64,000 nt of DNA from Mesorhizobium sp. L-8-3. Its GTDB lineage: Bacteria; Pseudomonadota; Alphaproteobacteria; Rhizobiales; Rhizobiaceae. The translations under genes and the position numbers were made by a program. This document shows positions 39,333 through 48,641 of this stretch, piece after piece (position 1 is the first letter of the stretch; every line of letters starts with the position of its first letter). The notes below the pieces were generated by a model. That model searched no databases, was not told the DNA's origin, and was given only the letters and a program-made list of their open reading frames with translations. The DNA lies in the NCBI RefSeq assembly GCF_016756615.1, contig NZ_AP023262.1, positions 1-64,000 on the forward strand, written 5' to 3'.

Positions 39333-39892
39333 GCGTGGAGACGCCTTTCAACCGCGCCCCGATCATAGAGCGCTTCGGGGGGGCGATCGAGGATCTTGGC
39401 TTTGCGCACGGCGTTCATGCCTTCGCCGCTCCGCCTGAAATGGTCGTCGAGCTTTGCCGGTTCCTGAAGGACCACCCGGCGCTGCGGTTCAATTTCCTGT
39501 CCGACATCTGCGGGGTCGACCATCACCCCGGGGCGCCGCGATACGAGGCGGTGTACCACCTCTATTCACTGCCCAACAAATGGCGCGTCCGGATCAAGTG
39601 CCGCCTCGGCGATCCGCCGCGGATCCCGTCGGTGACAGGGGTCTGGCGTACCGCCAACTGGCATGAGCGCGAGGCCTGGGACATGTACGGGATCATGTTC
39701 GAGGGCCACCCCGACCTGCGGCGGATCTACATGTGGGAAGGGTTCGAGGGCTTTCCGCAGCGCAAGGACTTTCCGCTCCGGGGCTACAAGGACGAGTTGA
39801 ACCCGTTTGGCGCCGAAGGCACCCCGCCGACGCAGCCCGACCTCGCCACGAGAGACATACCGCCGGGCGCACAATCCCACGACGGGACTTGA
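39329..39892 (+). CDS. nuoC: Alternative complex I subunit C
   Basis: Peripheral subunit C (30 kDa), 187 residues. The signature is present as [20 protein letters not shown] followed by the RKDFPLRGY motif. It is a separate gene, not fused to nuoD as in E. coli. Its start overlaps the nuoB stop by 4 bases, and nuoD begins one base after its stop. Confidence 0.95.
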   Translation: MSVETPFNRAPIIERFGGAIEDLGFAHGVHAFAAPPEMVVELCRFLKDHPALRFNFLSDICGVDHHPGAPRYEAVYHLYSLPNKWRVRIKCRLGDPPRIPSVTGVWRTANWHEREAWDMYGIMFEGHPDLRRIYMWEGFEGFPQRKDFPLRGYKDELNPFGAEGTPPTQPDLATRDIPPGAQSHDGT

Positions 39893-39893
39893 G

Positions 39894-41108
39894 ATGACCG
39901 AAGTCACGGAACTGACAAGGCCGGAAGGCGAAGAGCTCGACACAAAGGAGGTTCTTCTCAACCTCGGCCCGCAGCATCCCAGCACCCATGGGGTGCTGCG
40001 GCTCGTGCTCGAGCTGGACGGCGAGCATGTCGCGCGCGTGGACCCCCATATCGGCTACCTCCACCGCGGCACCGAAAAACTTGCCGAGAGCTTCACCTAC
40101 ACCCAGATCTTCCCCCTGACCGACAGGCTCGATTACCTCTGCCCGCCCTCGAACAACCTGGCCTTCGCGCTGGCCGTGGAAAAGCTCCTCGGCATAGAGG
40201 CGCCCGTCCGGGCGCAGTATATCCGCGTGCTGATGGCCGAGCTGGCCCGGATCTCCGGTCATCTCCTCATCACCGGCGCGCTGCCCATGGACCTGGGTGC
40301 CATGACCGCGCTGCTATACGCCATGCGCGAACGCGAAATGATCATGGACCTTCTGGAGATGATCAGCGGGGCACGAATGCACACCTCGTTCTGCCGGGTC
40401 GGCGGTGTGCGCGAGGACCTGCCCGACGGCTTCTTCCCCAAGATCAGAGAGTTCTGCGACATCTTCCCGAACCGGATACGCGACTATGAACGGTTGGTCG
40501 AGGACAACCGGGTGTTCCTGAAGCGCACACGCGGGATCGGCGTGATCTCCGCCGAGGACGGCATCGATCTTGGCTTGAGCGGCCCGAACCTGCGGGCCTC
40601 GGGCGTCGACTGGGACATCCGTCGCGACGAACCTTACGAGATCTATGACCGGCTCGACTTCAACGTCGTCATCCGCAACGAGGGCGATTGCTACGCGCGC
40701 TGGCAATGCCGGGTCGAGGAGATGCGCGAGAGCGTCCGGATCATCGAGCAATGCCTCGAGCAGATGCCGGAGGGGCCTTTCCAGATCGACATGCCGACGA
40801 TCGCCTTCCCGGTGGACAAGGACAGGGTGCACTGTTCGATGGAGGCGCTGATCCAGCACTTCGACCTGTCGGCCTATGGCTTCGAGGTGCCGAAGGGCGA
40901 AGTCTATTCGGCGATCGAGGCGCCGAAGGGCGAGCTCGGTTTCTATATCATCAGCGACGGGTCGCCAAAACCGTTCCGGATGAAGGTGCGGGCACCGTCC
41001 TTCGTCAATCTTCAGGCACTGTTCGGGGTCAGCAATGCGCGCTACCTGGCGGACATGATCGCCGTGCTGGGCAGCCTCGACCCGGTGATGGCGGAAGTGG
41101 ACAAATAG
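39894..41108 (+). CDS. nuoD: Alternative complex I subunit D
   Basis: Peripheral subunit D (49 kDa), which forms the quinone-binding pocket with NuoB. The 404-residue protein starts MTEVTELTRPEGEE and contains NLGPQHPSTHGVLRLVLELD (quinone-pocket His) and GYLHRGTEKLAE (catalytic Tyr region). It lacks the two CxxC pairs of [NiFe] hydrogenase large subunits, so this is a complex I and not a group 4 hydrogenase. Confidence 0.96.
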   Translation: MTEVTELTRPEGEELDTKEVLLNLGPQHPSTHGVLRLVLELDGEHVARVDPHIGYLHRGTEKLAESFTYTQIFPLTDRLDYLCPPSNNLAFALAVEKLLGIEAPVRAQYIRVLMAELARISGHLLITGALPMDLGAMTALLYAMREREMIMDLLEMISGARMHTSFCRVGGVREDLPDGFFPKIREFCDIFPNRIRDYERLVEDNRVFLKRTRGIGVISAEDGIDLGLSGPNLRASGVDWDIRRDEPYEIYDRLDFNVVIRNEGDCYARWQCRVEEMRESVRIIEQCLEQMPEGPFQIDMPTIAFPVDKDRVHCSMEALIQHFDLSAYGFEVPKGEVYSAIEAPKGELGFYIISDGSPKPFRMKVRAPSFVNLQALFGVSNARYLADMIAVLGSLDPVMAEVDK

Positions 41109-41125
41109 AAGTGGATCCGGACGCG

Positions 41126-41638
41126 ATGAACATGCGCGAAAAGATCGAGGCGGCGGCTGCGCGGTACCCGGACCAGCGCTCGGCGATCATGCCCGCGCTG
41201 CTGATCGCGCAGAAGGAACATGGCCATCTACCCGGCCCGGTGCTGGAAGAAGTCGCAGACATCCTCGGCGTCGAGCGGATTTGGGTCTACGAACTGGCGA
41301 CCTTCTACACCCTGTTCCATACCGAGCCGGTGGGCATGTTCCACCTGGAACTCTGCGACAACGTCTCTTGCATGCTGCGTGGGTCCGAGCACCTGCTGAG
41401 GCATCTGGAAGTGGTGCTGGGGATCAGGAAGGGCGACACGACCCCGGACGGACTGTTCACCCTTTCGACCGTCGAATGCCTGGGTGCTTGCGAGATGGCG
41501 CCGGTGATGCAGGTCGGCGACGACTATCACGGCGATCTCGACATCGCGCGGGTCGACGCGCTTCTGGAGTGTCTGCGGGCGACGGCGGGGCTGGCGACCG
41601 GCGCCGATCGCGCAACGCCGGCAGCCCCCGGAGTGTAG
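41126..41638 (+). CDS. nuoE: Alternative complex I subunit E
   Basis: 24-kDa-type subunit binding [2Fe-2S] cluster N1a. It has 170 residues, with ligands Cys77, Cys82, Cys118 and Cys122 (LCDNVSC and [10 protein letters not shown]). The start is not settled: GTG 41111 begins just after the nuoD stop, while ATG 41126 and ATG 41132 are also in frame; I give 41126. It is shorter than many housekeeping alphaproteobacterial NuoE proteins, which carry C-terminal extensions. Confidence 0.92.
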   Translation: MNMREKIEAAAARYPDQRSAIMPALLIAQKEHGHLPGPVLEEVADILGVERIWVYELATFYTLFHTEPVGMFHLELCDNVSCMLRGSEHLLRHLEVVLGIRKGDTTPDGLFTLSTVECLGACEMAPVMQVGDDYHGDLDIARVDALLECLRATAGLATGADRATPAAPGV

Positions 41639-41642
41639 CGCC

Positions 41643-42908
41643 ATGTTCGAACCGGTGCTTCTCAGGAACGTGGACGTGCCCGACGGCCATCTGCTGGCGA
41701 CCTACGAGGCCGGCGGCGGCTATCAGGCGCTGGCGAAGGCGTTGCGCGAGCACACGCCCGACGAGATCATCGGCCTCATCAAGGAGTCCAATCTGCGCGG
41801 TCGCGGCGGAGCCGGATTCCCGACCGGTATGAAGTGGAGCTTTGTGCCGAAGCGGGCCGACAAGCTGAAATATCTGTGCTGCAACGCCGATGAGGGCGAG
41901 CCCGGTACCTTCAAGGACCGGATCATCATGGAGCGTGACCCGCACCAGCTGATCGAGGGCATGGCGATCAGCGCCTACGCGATCGGCGCGGAAACAGCCT
42001 ATCTCTACATCCGCGGGGAATACGTGCTGTCGATCCGGCGGCTGGAGCAGGCGATCGCCGAGGCCCATGCCAAGGGGTACCTGGGAACGGGGATCCTCGG
42101 CTCGGATTTCAGCTTCGCCGTGCACATCCATTGCGGCGCCGGCGCCTATATCTGCGGCGAGGAGACCGCGATGCTCGATTCGCTCGAGGGCAAACGGGCC
42201 CAGCCGCGTCTGAAACCGCCGTTTCCCGCAGTCGAGGGGCTCTACGCCAGCCCGACCGTGATCAACAACGTCGAGACGCTGGCCTGTGTGCCGCATATCG
42301 TGGCGCGGGGGCCGGTCTGGTTCCGCGGCATCGGCCCGGACAAGAGCCCCGGCCCGAAGCTCTATTGCCTCAGCGGGCAGGTGCGCAAACCGGGCCTCTA
42401 CGAGCTGCCGATGGGCATTTCGCTGCGCGAACTGGTCGAGGACCACGCCGGCGGGCCGTTGCCAGGGCGCAAGATCAAGGCCGTAATCCCCGGCGGGGTC
42501 TCGGCGCCGGTGATACCGGAGCGCGGGCTGGACGTCGGGATGGACTTCGATTCCCTGGCCGCCGCCGGCTCGATGCTCGGCTCGGCCGGGGTGATCGTGA
42601 TCGACGACTCGACCTGCATGGTAAAAGTCGCCACCCGGATAATCGAGTTCTTCCACCATGAATCCTGCGGCAAGTGCACCCCGTGCCGCGAGGGCCTGAA
42701 CTGGGTCGTGAAAGTCCTGCGCCGGGTCGAAGCTGGGCAAGGCGCGCCGGGTGACCTGGATCAGCTGGAGGCGCTCTGCAAGGGCATCTTCGGCAACACG
42801 TTCTGCGCGCTGGGCGACGGCGCGGCCATGGGGCTGCGGGCGGCGCTGGAGCATTTCGAGCATGAGTTCGCCCTCCATATCGAGGAGCGGAGGTGTCCGT
42901 TTCACTGA
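41643..42908 (+). CDS. nuoF: Alternative complex I subunit F (NADH-binding)
   Basis: 51-kDa-type subunit that oxidises NADH through FMN and [4Fe-4S] cluster N3. The 421-residue protein has the glycine-rich NADH site [13 protein letters not shown], the FMN-binding region [14 protein letters not shown], and the cluster ligands in [12 protein letters not shown] plus the Cys in NTFCALGDG. Its presence with E and G shows that this enzyme uses NADH, not ferredoxin or F420H2. Confidence 0.96.
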   Translation: MFEPVLLRNVDVPDGHLLATYEAGGGYQALAKALREHTPDEIIGLIKESNLRGRGGAGFPTGMKWSFVPKRADKLKYLCCNADEGEPGTFKDRIIMERDPHQLIEGMAISAYAIGAETAYLYIRGEYVLSIRRLEQAIAEAHAKGYLGTGILGSDFSFAVHIHCGAGAYICGEETAMLDSLEGKRAQPRLKPPFPAVEGLYASPTVINNVETLACVPHIVARGPVWFRGIGPDKSPGPKLYCLSGQVRKPGLYELPMGISLRELVEDHAGGPLPGRKIKAVIPGGVSAPVIPERGLDVGMDFDSLAAAGSMLGSAGVIVIDDSTCMVKVATRIIEFFHHESCGKCTPCREGLNWVVKVLRRVEAGQGAPGDLDQLEALCKGIFGNTFCALGDGAAMGLRAALEHFEHEFALHIEERRCPFH

Positions 42909-42938
42909 GGAGCGCTGAGAGTAGGCCGTAAGGAAGTC

Positions 42939-45509
42939 ATGGTTAGCATCACGATCGATGGGCAAATGCTGGAAGTGGAGCAGGGGTCCACGGTGCTGCA
43001 GGCCGCCGAGCGTCTGGGTATCGCCATCCCGACCTTCTGCTACATGAAGCGGCTGCCGGCGCTGGCTTCCTGCCGCATGTGCCTTGTCGAGGTGCAGGGG
43101 TTGCGGAGACTGCAGCCCTCCTGCGCGACCGCGGTCGCCGAGGGCATGGTCGTACGGACGAACACGCCGCTGATCGACGAGACGCGCTCCTCCATGCTCG
43201 ACATGCTGCTCGCCAACCACCCGCTCGACTGCCCGATCTGCGACAAGGGCGGCGAGTGCGAGCTTCAGGACATGGTAATGGCATACGGCCCCCGCGAAAG
43301 CCGGTTCCGCGATGCCAAACGTGTGTTCCACTCCAAGGACATCCGGCTCAGCCCGGTCATCATCATGAATGTCAACCGCTGCATCCAGTGCCAGCGCTGC
43401 GTCCGGATGTGCGAGGAGGTCGTCGGTGCGGTCGCCTTGGGCACCGTCGAAAAAGGCATGGATACGGCCGTCACCGGCTTCGAAGGCAGCCTCGCGAGTT
43501 GCGACCAGTGCGGCAACTGCGTCGAGGTCTGCCCGGTCGGCGCGCTGATGAGCTTTCCCTATCGCTACAAGGCGCGGCCCTGGGATCTGGCCGAGACCGA
43601 CTCGGTGTGCCCGCATTGCGGCACCGGTTGCCAGTTGACAGTCGGCGCGCGCAGGGGCGAGTTCATGCGGGTCCGCTCGAAGTGGGAGAACGGGGTCAAC
43701 CGCGAAACGCTCTGCGTGCGAGGGCGCTTCGGTCTCGATTTCATCGAGGGCCGGGACCGGGTCAAGCGGCCGATGATCCGTCGTGACGGAGCCCTGGTTC
43801 CGGTTTCCTGGGACGAAGCGGGGGACTACTTGCGGCAACGCCTGTCCGATGTCGGGAGCAAGGCTGCGGGCGGGCTCGCCTCGCCGCGTCTCCCCAACGA
43901 GATGCTCTATCAGTTCCAGAAGCTGATGCGGACGGTGTTCCGAACCAACAATATCGACTGCTCGGCGCGCTGGTCCACGCCCTTCGATGCGCTCGGCCCC
44001 TTGATGGCGGGCTTCCATTCCCGCGCGCCGCTGGAGGAGGTGATCGGCAACGATTGCGTGCTTGTCGTCGGTGGCAACGTTACCGAGGAAAATCCGGTCA
44101 CCGAATACCTGCTGCGTGACGCCGCACGCCAGCGGCACATCGGGCTGCTCATGCTCTCGACGCGGCCGTCGCGCCTCGACGCCGACAGCAGGGCGGTCGT
44201 TCGGGTCCCGCCAGGCGGTGAGACGGCGAGCCTCGCCGCGGTGGTGGCCGGTCTGGCCGCGGCGGCAGGTCGGGCCCTTCCGGGCGAATTGTTCGCGGAC
44301 ATCGGCGCGACAACCGGCAGTGAGGAGCCGGACCGTCTCGCCGCAGCGCTGCTGAAAGGCCGAAGCATCACCACGCTTGTCAGCGCCGACCTGCTGAGAT
44401 CACACCAGGCTCGCGCAACGCTGCAGCAACTCACCAACCTGCTGCAGCTTCTCCGCGCACTCGGCAAGGGCGTGGCGATGCAGTTCCTCTTCGACCGCGC
44501 CAATCAGATGGGCGCCTGGGACATGGGGGTCCTGCCGGCGGCGCTGCCGGGGCTGCGCCCGGTGGGCGATGACGTGGCGCGCGGAATTCTCGAAAAGGCC
44601 TGGGGCACCGAAATCCCGCCCGAACCGGGCGCGGATTTCGACGCCATGCTGGAACTCTGCGACGGCGGGCGGATGGGCGCGCTCTACGTCGTCGGAAGCG
44701 ACCCGCTGATGGCCTATCCAGACCGGGAATTCGCAAAGCGGGCGCTTGCCGGCGCCGATCTTCTGGTCGTGCAGGACACGTTCATCACCGATACGGCGGG
44801 TCTGGCCGATGTCGTCCTGCCCGCGGCGGGCTACGGCGAAGAATCCGGCACGTTCACCAACAACGAGGGCCGGACCCAGACGATCCGCAAGTTCCGCGAG
44901 CCCGCCTTCGAGGCGCGAGGCAATCTGGCGATCTTCGACTTCGTCGCGGCGCTGCGCAACCGGGCGCTGGGGCTGTCACTGCAAGGCGAAATCTTCGGCG
45001 AGATCGCCCGGCTGGTTCCGGCCTATCAGGGACTGACGCAAGACGGCCTCGGGACCGACGGAGCATTCACCGGAACGGCCCCGTCGCCGCAGGCCGGTGA
45101 GTTCTTCGCCCCGCCGCCTGCCCCGATCGCGGCCGACGGGCTCATGCTGGTCACCGGCAACGGCCTGTTCCACAACGGATATCTTTCCGAACGCTCGGAG
45201 ATACTGAATACCGTCGCTGACGCCCCATATGTCGAGATGAGCGAGCGAGACGCCCGGCAGCTTGCCCTTTCGGATGGCGATCTGGTGGCGGTGCGATCCG
45301 CCCGGGGCGAGCTGACGGCGGAACTCAAGGTCAACAGGCGCTTTCCCCCGGGCCTCGTGTTCGTGCCGGAAAATTACAGAACCTTGCGTCTCAACAGCCT
45401 GATGCGGCGGGGCGAATACCCATGTCCGGTGGAGGTTCGCAGGGCGCACGCGGCTTTAGGGATCGGCGCTGCCGCGCAACCTGAAGCGCTGCCAGAGGTT
45501 CCGGGCTGA
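42939..45509 (+). CDS. nuoG: Alternative complex I subunit G (long form with N7 ligands)
   Basis: 75-kDa-type Fe-S subunit, 856 residues. Ligands visible in order: Cys34, 45, 48, 62 for [2Fe-2S]; His94, Cys98, 101, 107; Cys148, 151, 154 and 198; Cys158, 188, 191 and 194. In addition it has C-x2-C-x3-C-x27-C (Cys224, 227, 231, 259), the N7 cluster motif shared with formate dehydrogenases. The C-terminal part is a molybdopterin-oxidoreductase-like domain. Housekeeping alphaproteobacterial NuoG is usually about 690 residues and lacks N7, so this is a distinct lineage. ATG 42939 follows aaggaag. Confidence 0.95.
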   Translation: MVSITIDGQMLEVEQGSTVLQAAERLGIAIPTFCYMKRLPALASCRMCLVEVQGLRRLQPSCATAVAEGMVVRTNTPLIDETRSSMLDMLLANHPLDCPICDKGGECELQDMVMAYGPRESRFRDAKRVFHSKDIRLSPVIIMNVNRCIQCQRCVRMCEEVVGAVALGTVEKGMDTAVTGFEGSLASCDQCGNCVEVCPVGALMSFPYRYKARPWDLAETDSVCPHCGTGCQLTVGARRGEFMRVRSKWENGVNRETLCVRGRFGLDFIEGRDRVKRPMIRRDGALVPVSWDEAGDYLRQRLSDVGSKAAGGLASPRLPNEMLYQFQKLMRTVFRTNNIDCSARWSTPFDALGPLMAGFHSRAPLEEVIGNDCVLVVGGNVTEENPVTEYLLRDAARQRHIGLLMLSTRPSRLDADSRAVVRVPPGGETASLAAVVAGLAAAAGRALPGELFADIGATTGSEEPDRLAAALLKGRSITTLVSADLLRSHQARATLQQLTNLLQLLRALGKGVAMQFLFDRANQMGAWDMGVLPAALPGLRPVGDDVARGILEKAWGTEIPPEPGADFDAMLELCDGGRMGALYVVGSDPLMAYPDREFAKRALAGADLLVVQDTFITDTAGLADVVLPAAGYGEESGTFTNNEGRTQTIRKFREPAFEARGNLAIFDFVAALRNRALGLSLQGEIFGEIARLVPAYQGLTQDGLGTDGAFTGTAPSPQAGEFFAPPPAPIAADGLMLVTGNGLFHNGYLSERSEILNTVADAPYVEMSERDARQLALSDGDLVAVRSARGELTAELKVNRRFPPGLVFVPENYRTLRLNSLMRRGEYPCPVEVRRAHAALGIGAAAQPEALPEVPG

Positions 45510-45549
45510 GGCGGTTCCCACCTGCAGCCTGCCGATGGATCCAGGATCG

Positions 45550-45990
45550 TCAGTGATAGCCGGTTCCGGCGATGTAATCGTGCAGCGCCTCCTCGTTGCG
45601 TATCAGTTCCTCGAGCCGGTGCTTGACCAGATCGCCGATGCTGACCACGCCGACAGGGGCGTCGCCATCCATGACCAGCACGTGGCGCGTCCGCCGCTCG
45701 GTCATGATCGCCATCACGAACGGCAGCCCATCCTGTGCCGAACATGTCGCCACGCTGCGGTTCATGATGTCGGCGACCTGCATCATGGGCGCCTCGACTC
45801 CGTAGTCGGCCACGGCATTGCAACAGTCCCGCTCCGACAGCGTACCCAGGTATTTCCCGGGCGAACGGCTGACGACCACGAAGCCGATGTTGTGTTCCCG
45901 AAACAGCCGCAGGACTTCCACCATCGTCTGATTTGGAGTGACCGATACGACCTCGGGGGCCTTGGCCTTCAAGATTTGGCATACAAGCAT
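45550..45990 (-). CDS. Tandem CBS-domain protein
   Basis: 146-residue protein made of two CBS domains (about residues 10-65 and 75-135), ending near EELIRNEEALHDYI. CBS pairs bind adenosine ligands such as AMP, ATP, NADH or S-adenosylmethionine. It follows nuoI by 45 bases on the minus strand, so it is likely cotranscribed with nuoH-nuoI. A role sensing adenylate or NAD(H) state for this complex is inference. It converges with nuoG. Confidence 0.85.
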   Translation of the reverse strand: MLVCQILKAKAPEVVSVTPNQTMVEVLRLFREHNIGFVVVSRSPGKYLGTLSERDCCNAVADYGVEAPMMQVADIMNRSVATCSAQDGLPFVMAIMTERRTRHVLVMDGDAPVGVVSIGDLVKHRLEELIRNEEALHDYIAGTGYH

Positions 45991-46035
45991 CTGAACCTCC
46001 TCCCTGCTCGCTCCGGCTTGACGGCTGGCGCGCGT

Positions 46036-46602
46036 TCAAGTTCGGCGGATATTCCGCCACCAGTTGTATCCCTCCGGCTCGCTCGTCTCGACCAGCACGT
46101 CCCGTTCGGTGTTCAGACGCGCGGCCACCACGCCGCCGCCGGTTGCCGCCTTGCCCGGCTTGGCGAGCAGATCGTCACGTCCGACGACCAGGTCACGCGA
46201 GGAAAAGCTCGAGAACTCATACTGTTGGCCAAGGGCGATCGCGTCCGCGGGGCAGGCGTCCTCGCAGAGCCCGCAGAACAGGCAACGGGCCATGTCGATC
46301 TCGAATTTTGCCGGGCGTCGGTTGCCCTTCTCGTCCTCGTAGGGGACGACTTCAATGCAATAGCAGGGACAAATCCGCGCGCAGAGTTCGCAGGCCACGC
46401 ATTTGATCTCGCCCTCTTCGTCGCGCTTGAGGAAATGATGCCCGCGATAACGGGAATAGGGCAGCCACTTTTCCTTGTCCGGATACTGCATGGTCACGGA
46501 TCTGGAGAACATGTAGCCGAAGGTCAGCGCCAGCGCGCTCCCCAGATCGGCGAAGAACGCCCAGCCGATCCATGTTCCACTTCTATCCGGTGCGTGCGAC
46601 AT
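46036..46602 (-). CDS. nuoI: Alternative complex I subunit I
   Basis: Peripheral subunit I (TYKY) with two [4Fe-4S] clusters, N6a and N6b. The 188-residue protein has two C-x2-C-x2-C-x3-C-P motifs: Cys68, 71, 74, 78 (CVACELCARICP) and Cys107, 110, 113, 117 (CLFCGLCEDACP). An extra CYC follows the first motif. It is encoded on the opposite strand from nuoA-G, just after nuoH, and completes the set. The N-terminus carries a short hydrophobic segment that packs on the membrane arm. Confidence 0.95.
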   Translation of the reverse strand: MSHAPDRSGTWIGWAFFADLGSALALTFGYMFSRSVTMQYPDKEKWLPYSRYRGHHFLKRDEEGEIKCVACELCARICPCYCIEVVPYEDEKGNRRPAKFEIDMARCLFCGLCEDACPADAIALGQQYEFSSFSSRDLVVGRDDLLAKPGKAATGGGVVAARLNTERDVLVETSEPEGYNWWRNIRRT

Positions 46603-46632
46603 CGCCGCCTCGCTACCGAGCCGCTACGGCCC

Positions 46633-47619
46633 TTAAAGGAAAGCAACACCGGTTATGATTATGTTCGCGAGTGACAGCGGAAGCAAGACTTTCCACCCGA
46701 TCGCCATGAGTTGGTCGTAGCGGTAGCGCGGGAAAGTGAAACGGAACCACATGAACAGATAGAGGAAGAACGCGACCTTTAGCGCAAACCAGAGAAGCGG
46801 CGGCAAGGGGATCAGCACGCCGTTCCAGCCGCCGAAGAACAGGATCACCGCCAGTACGGACACGAGCAGCATGATCGCGTATTCGCTGACCATGAAGAAT
46901 GCGAAGCGGATGCCGCTGTATTCGGTATGGAATCCGGCCCCCAGATCGCCCTCCGCTTCCGCCAGGTCGAAGGGAATGCGCTGCGCTTCGGCCAGCCCGG
47001 CGACGAAGAACACGAAGAACCCTACCGGCTGGTAGACGATATTCCAGACATCGGCCTGCGCCCGCACGATGTCGAGCAGGCTCATGGACTGCGCCAGCAT
47101 CACCACGCCGATGACCGCGAACCCCATGGGGATCTCGTAGCTGATCATCTGCGCGCAGGTCCTCAGGCTGCCCAGGACCGCGTATTTGCTGTTCGCGGCC
47201 CAGCCGCCGAAGATGACGCCATAGACCTCGATCCCGATCACCGCGAAGACGAAAAGGAGCGCCACGTTCATGTCGGAGACGTAGAGCGTGATCTCGGCGC
47301 CGAGGACCGAGACGGTCTCGCCGAAGGGGATCGCGACGAACACCACGAAGGGCGGGGCCAGCGCCAGGATCGGCGCCAGTTTGAACAGGAAACGGTCGGC
47401 CTCGGCCGGGATGTGGTCCTCCTTGGTCAGGAGCTTGATCCCGTCCGCCACCGGCTGCAGCAGCCCGTGCCACCCCACGCGCATCGGCCCCATCCGTTGC
47501 TGCATGTGCCCGGCGATCTTGCGTTCCAGCCAGGTCAGCGGCAAGGGCAGCAGCAGCAGGATCGCAATCAGCAACGCGACCTTGAAGACGATCAGGCCAA
47601 TGGCGACGACAAGTTCCAT
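46633..47619 (-). CDS. nuoH: Alternative complex I subunit H
   Basis: Membrane subunit H (ND1), which forms the quinone channel, 328 residues with eight helices. Signatures are LTWLERKIAGHMQQRMGPMR near the N-terminus and AEAQRIPFDLAEAEGDLGAG in the central cytoplasmic loop. The acidic loop residues that couple to proton transfer are present. It heads the minus-strand nuoH-nuoI-CBS group. trmB lies 305 bases upstream. Confidence 0.95.
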   Translation of the reverse strand: MELVVAIGLIVFKVALLIAILLLLPLPLTWLERKIAGHMQQRMGPMRVGWHGLLQPVADGIKLLTKEDHIPAEADRFLFKLAPILALAPPFVVFVAIPFGETVSVLGAEITLYVSDMNVALLFVFAVIGIEVYGVIFGGWAANSKYAVLGSLRTCAQMISYEIPMGFAVIGVVMLAQSMSLLDIVRAQADVWNIVYQPVGFFVFFVAGLAEAQRIPFDLAEAEGDLGAGFHTEYSGIRFAFFMVSEYAIMLLVSVLAVILFFGGWNGVLIPLPPLLWFALKVAFFLYLFMWFRFTFPRYRYDQLMAIGWKVLLPLSLANIIITGVAFL

Positions 47620-47924
47620 GATCCGCGGCTACTTGTTCATCGGGTTGAGACCCGCGGCTGCACACTGAGCGCTTGCGCGATTGTCGGGCCGCACGGGAAC
47701 GACAGTTTCCCAACGGCGACGCGCCTCGCCAAGATATCACAGTGCTATCGTCGCTGGCTATGCTGTGCCATGGGTGGATCAGTCCAGGCGCTGTCATGTT
47801 GTTTGCAGATACACGCGCTGGCACCCTGCGGCGCAGATGGCGACTGACCACGGTCGATGCAGGACCGATGCTCGCCGTCCGGCATCGTTGCGCCGCCCAT
47901 CTTCTCAACAAGGATCGGGAGGCG
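47620..47924 (-). other. trmB-nuoH spacer
   Basis: 305 bases between trmB and nuoH, both minus strand. No gene is visible. It should contain the nuoH promoter; a gatatc at about 47733 (minus strand) resembles a -10 but has no good -35 partner. It marks the right edge of the alternative complex I locus. Confidence 0.45.
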
Positions 47925-48623
47925 TTATCTTCGGACGAATGTCAGATAGGCGGGCCGCCGGCCTTCGCGGATCGCCTTGGCTTCGTAGCGCGTGCCTGGC
48001 CAGCCTTCATAGGGCTCGTGCCAGTCGCTCGACCATGCGGCCTGCCATTCGAACGCACCATGAGCACGGCAATGGAGCAAGGTCCAGTTGACGTAGCTGT
48101 CGATGTCGGACGCGAAACGGAACAGTCCGCCCGGCTTCAGCACGCGGGCGAAACGCGTCAGATTGGTCTGGCCGACGAAACGGCGCTTCCAATGGCGTTT
48201 CTTCGGCCATGGGTCCGGATAGAGAAGATCGATCCCGGAGAGGCTGGCATCCGGCAACCAGTCGAGAAGCCGGGTCGCGTCGTCGTCATGGACGCGGATA
48301 TTCGGCAGCGGCCGTTCGTCGAGGGCCATCATCAGTTTGGCCATGCCGTTGACGAAGGGCTCCACGCCGATGAAGCCTGTGTCGGGATGGCGTGTCGCCT
48401 CCGACAGAAGGTGCTCGCCGCCGCCGAAGCCTATCTCCAGCCGGACGGAAGAAACCTCGGCGGAGAACAGTTCCCCCAGGCGCGCCGGGGCCGGTACGCC
48501 GAGTTCCACCCTCAATCGAGGCAGACCGGCTTCGAGAGCCGCCGCCGGAAGTGCGCGGATCGTCTTGCCGCGACGGCGGCCGAAGAACGCCTCCGTTGAC
48601 CGGCTGCGCCGTTCGGCCGTCAT
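47925..48623 (-). CDS. trmB: tRNA (guanosine(46)-N7)-methyltransferase
   Basis: Forms m7G46 in the variable loop of tRNAs. The 232-residue protein has the SAM-binding motif [11 protein letters not shown], the central [15 protein letters not shown] motif of TrmB, and the C-terminal [18 protein letters not shown]. metK lies 18 bases upstream, so the two are probably cotranscribed, placing SAM synthesis next to a SAM-dependent enzyme. Confidence 0.95.
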   Translation of the reverse strand: MTAERRSRSTEAFFGRRRGKTIRALPAAALEAGLPRLRVELGVPAPARLGELFSAEVSSVRLEIGFGGGEHLLSEATRHPDTGFIGVEPFVNGMAKLMMALDERPLPNIRVHDDDATRLLDWLPDASLSGIDLLYPDPWPKKRHWKRRFVGQTNLTRFARVLKPGGLFRFASDIDSYVNWTLLHCRAHGAFEWQAAWSSDWHEPYEGWPGTRYEAKAIREGRRPAYLTFVRR

Positions 48624-48641
48624 CGCTGGTCATGCCTCCGA

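Noticed and set aside
41457..44138. Minus-strand open frame of about 890 codons opposite nuoE-nuoG
   Set aside because: Antisense to nuoE, nuoF and nuoG, whose cysteine motifs are intact.
31126..47619. Group 4 [NiFe] hydrogenase or formate hydrogenlyase
   Set aside because: NuoD lacks the two CxxC nickel-binding pairs, and NuoE, NuoF and NuoG for NADH oxidation are all present.
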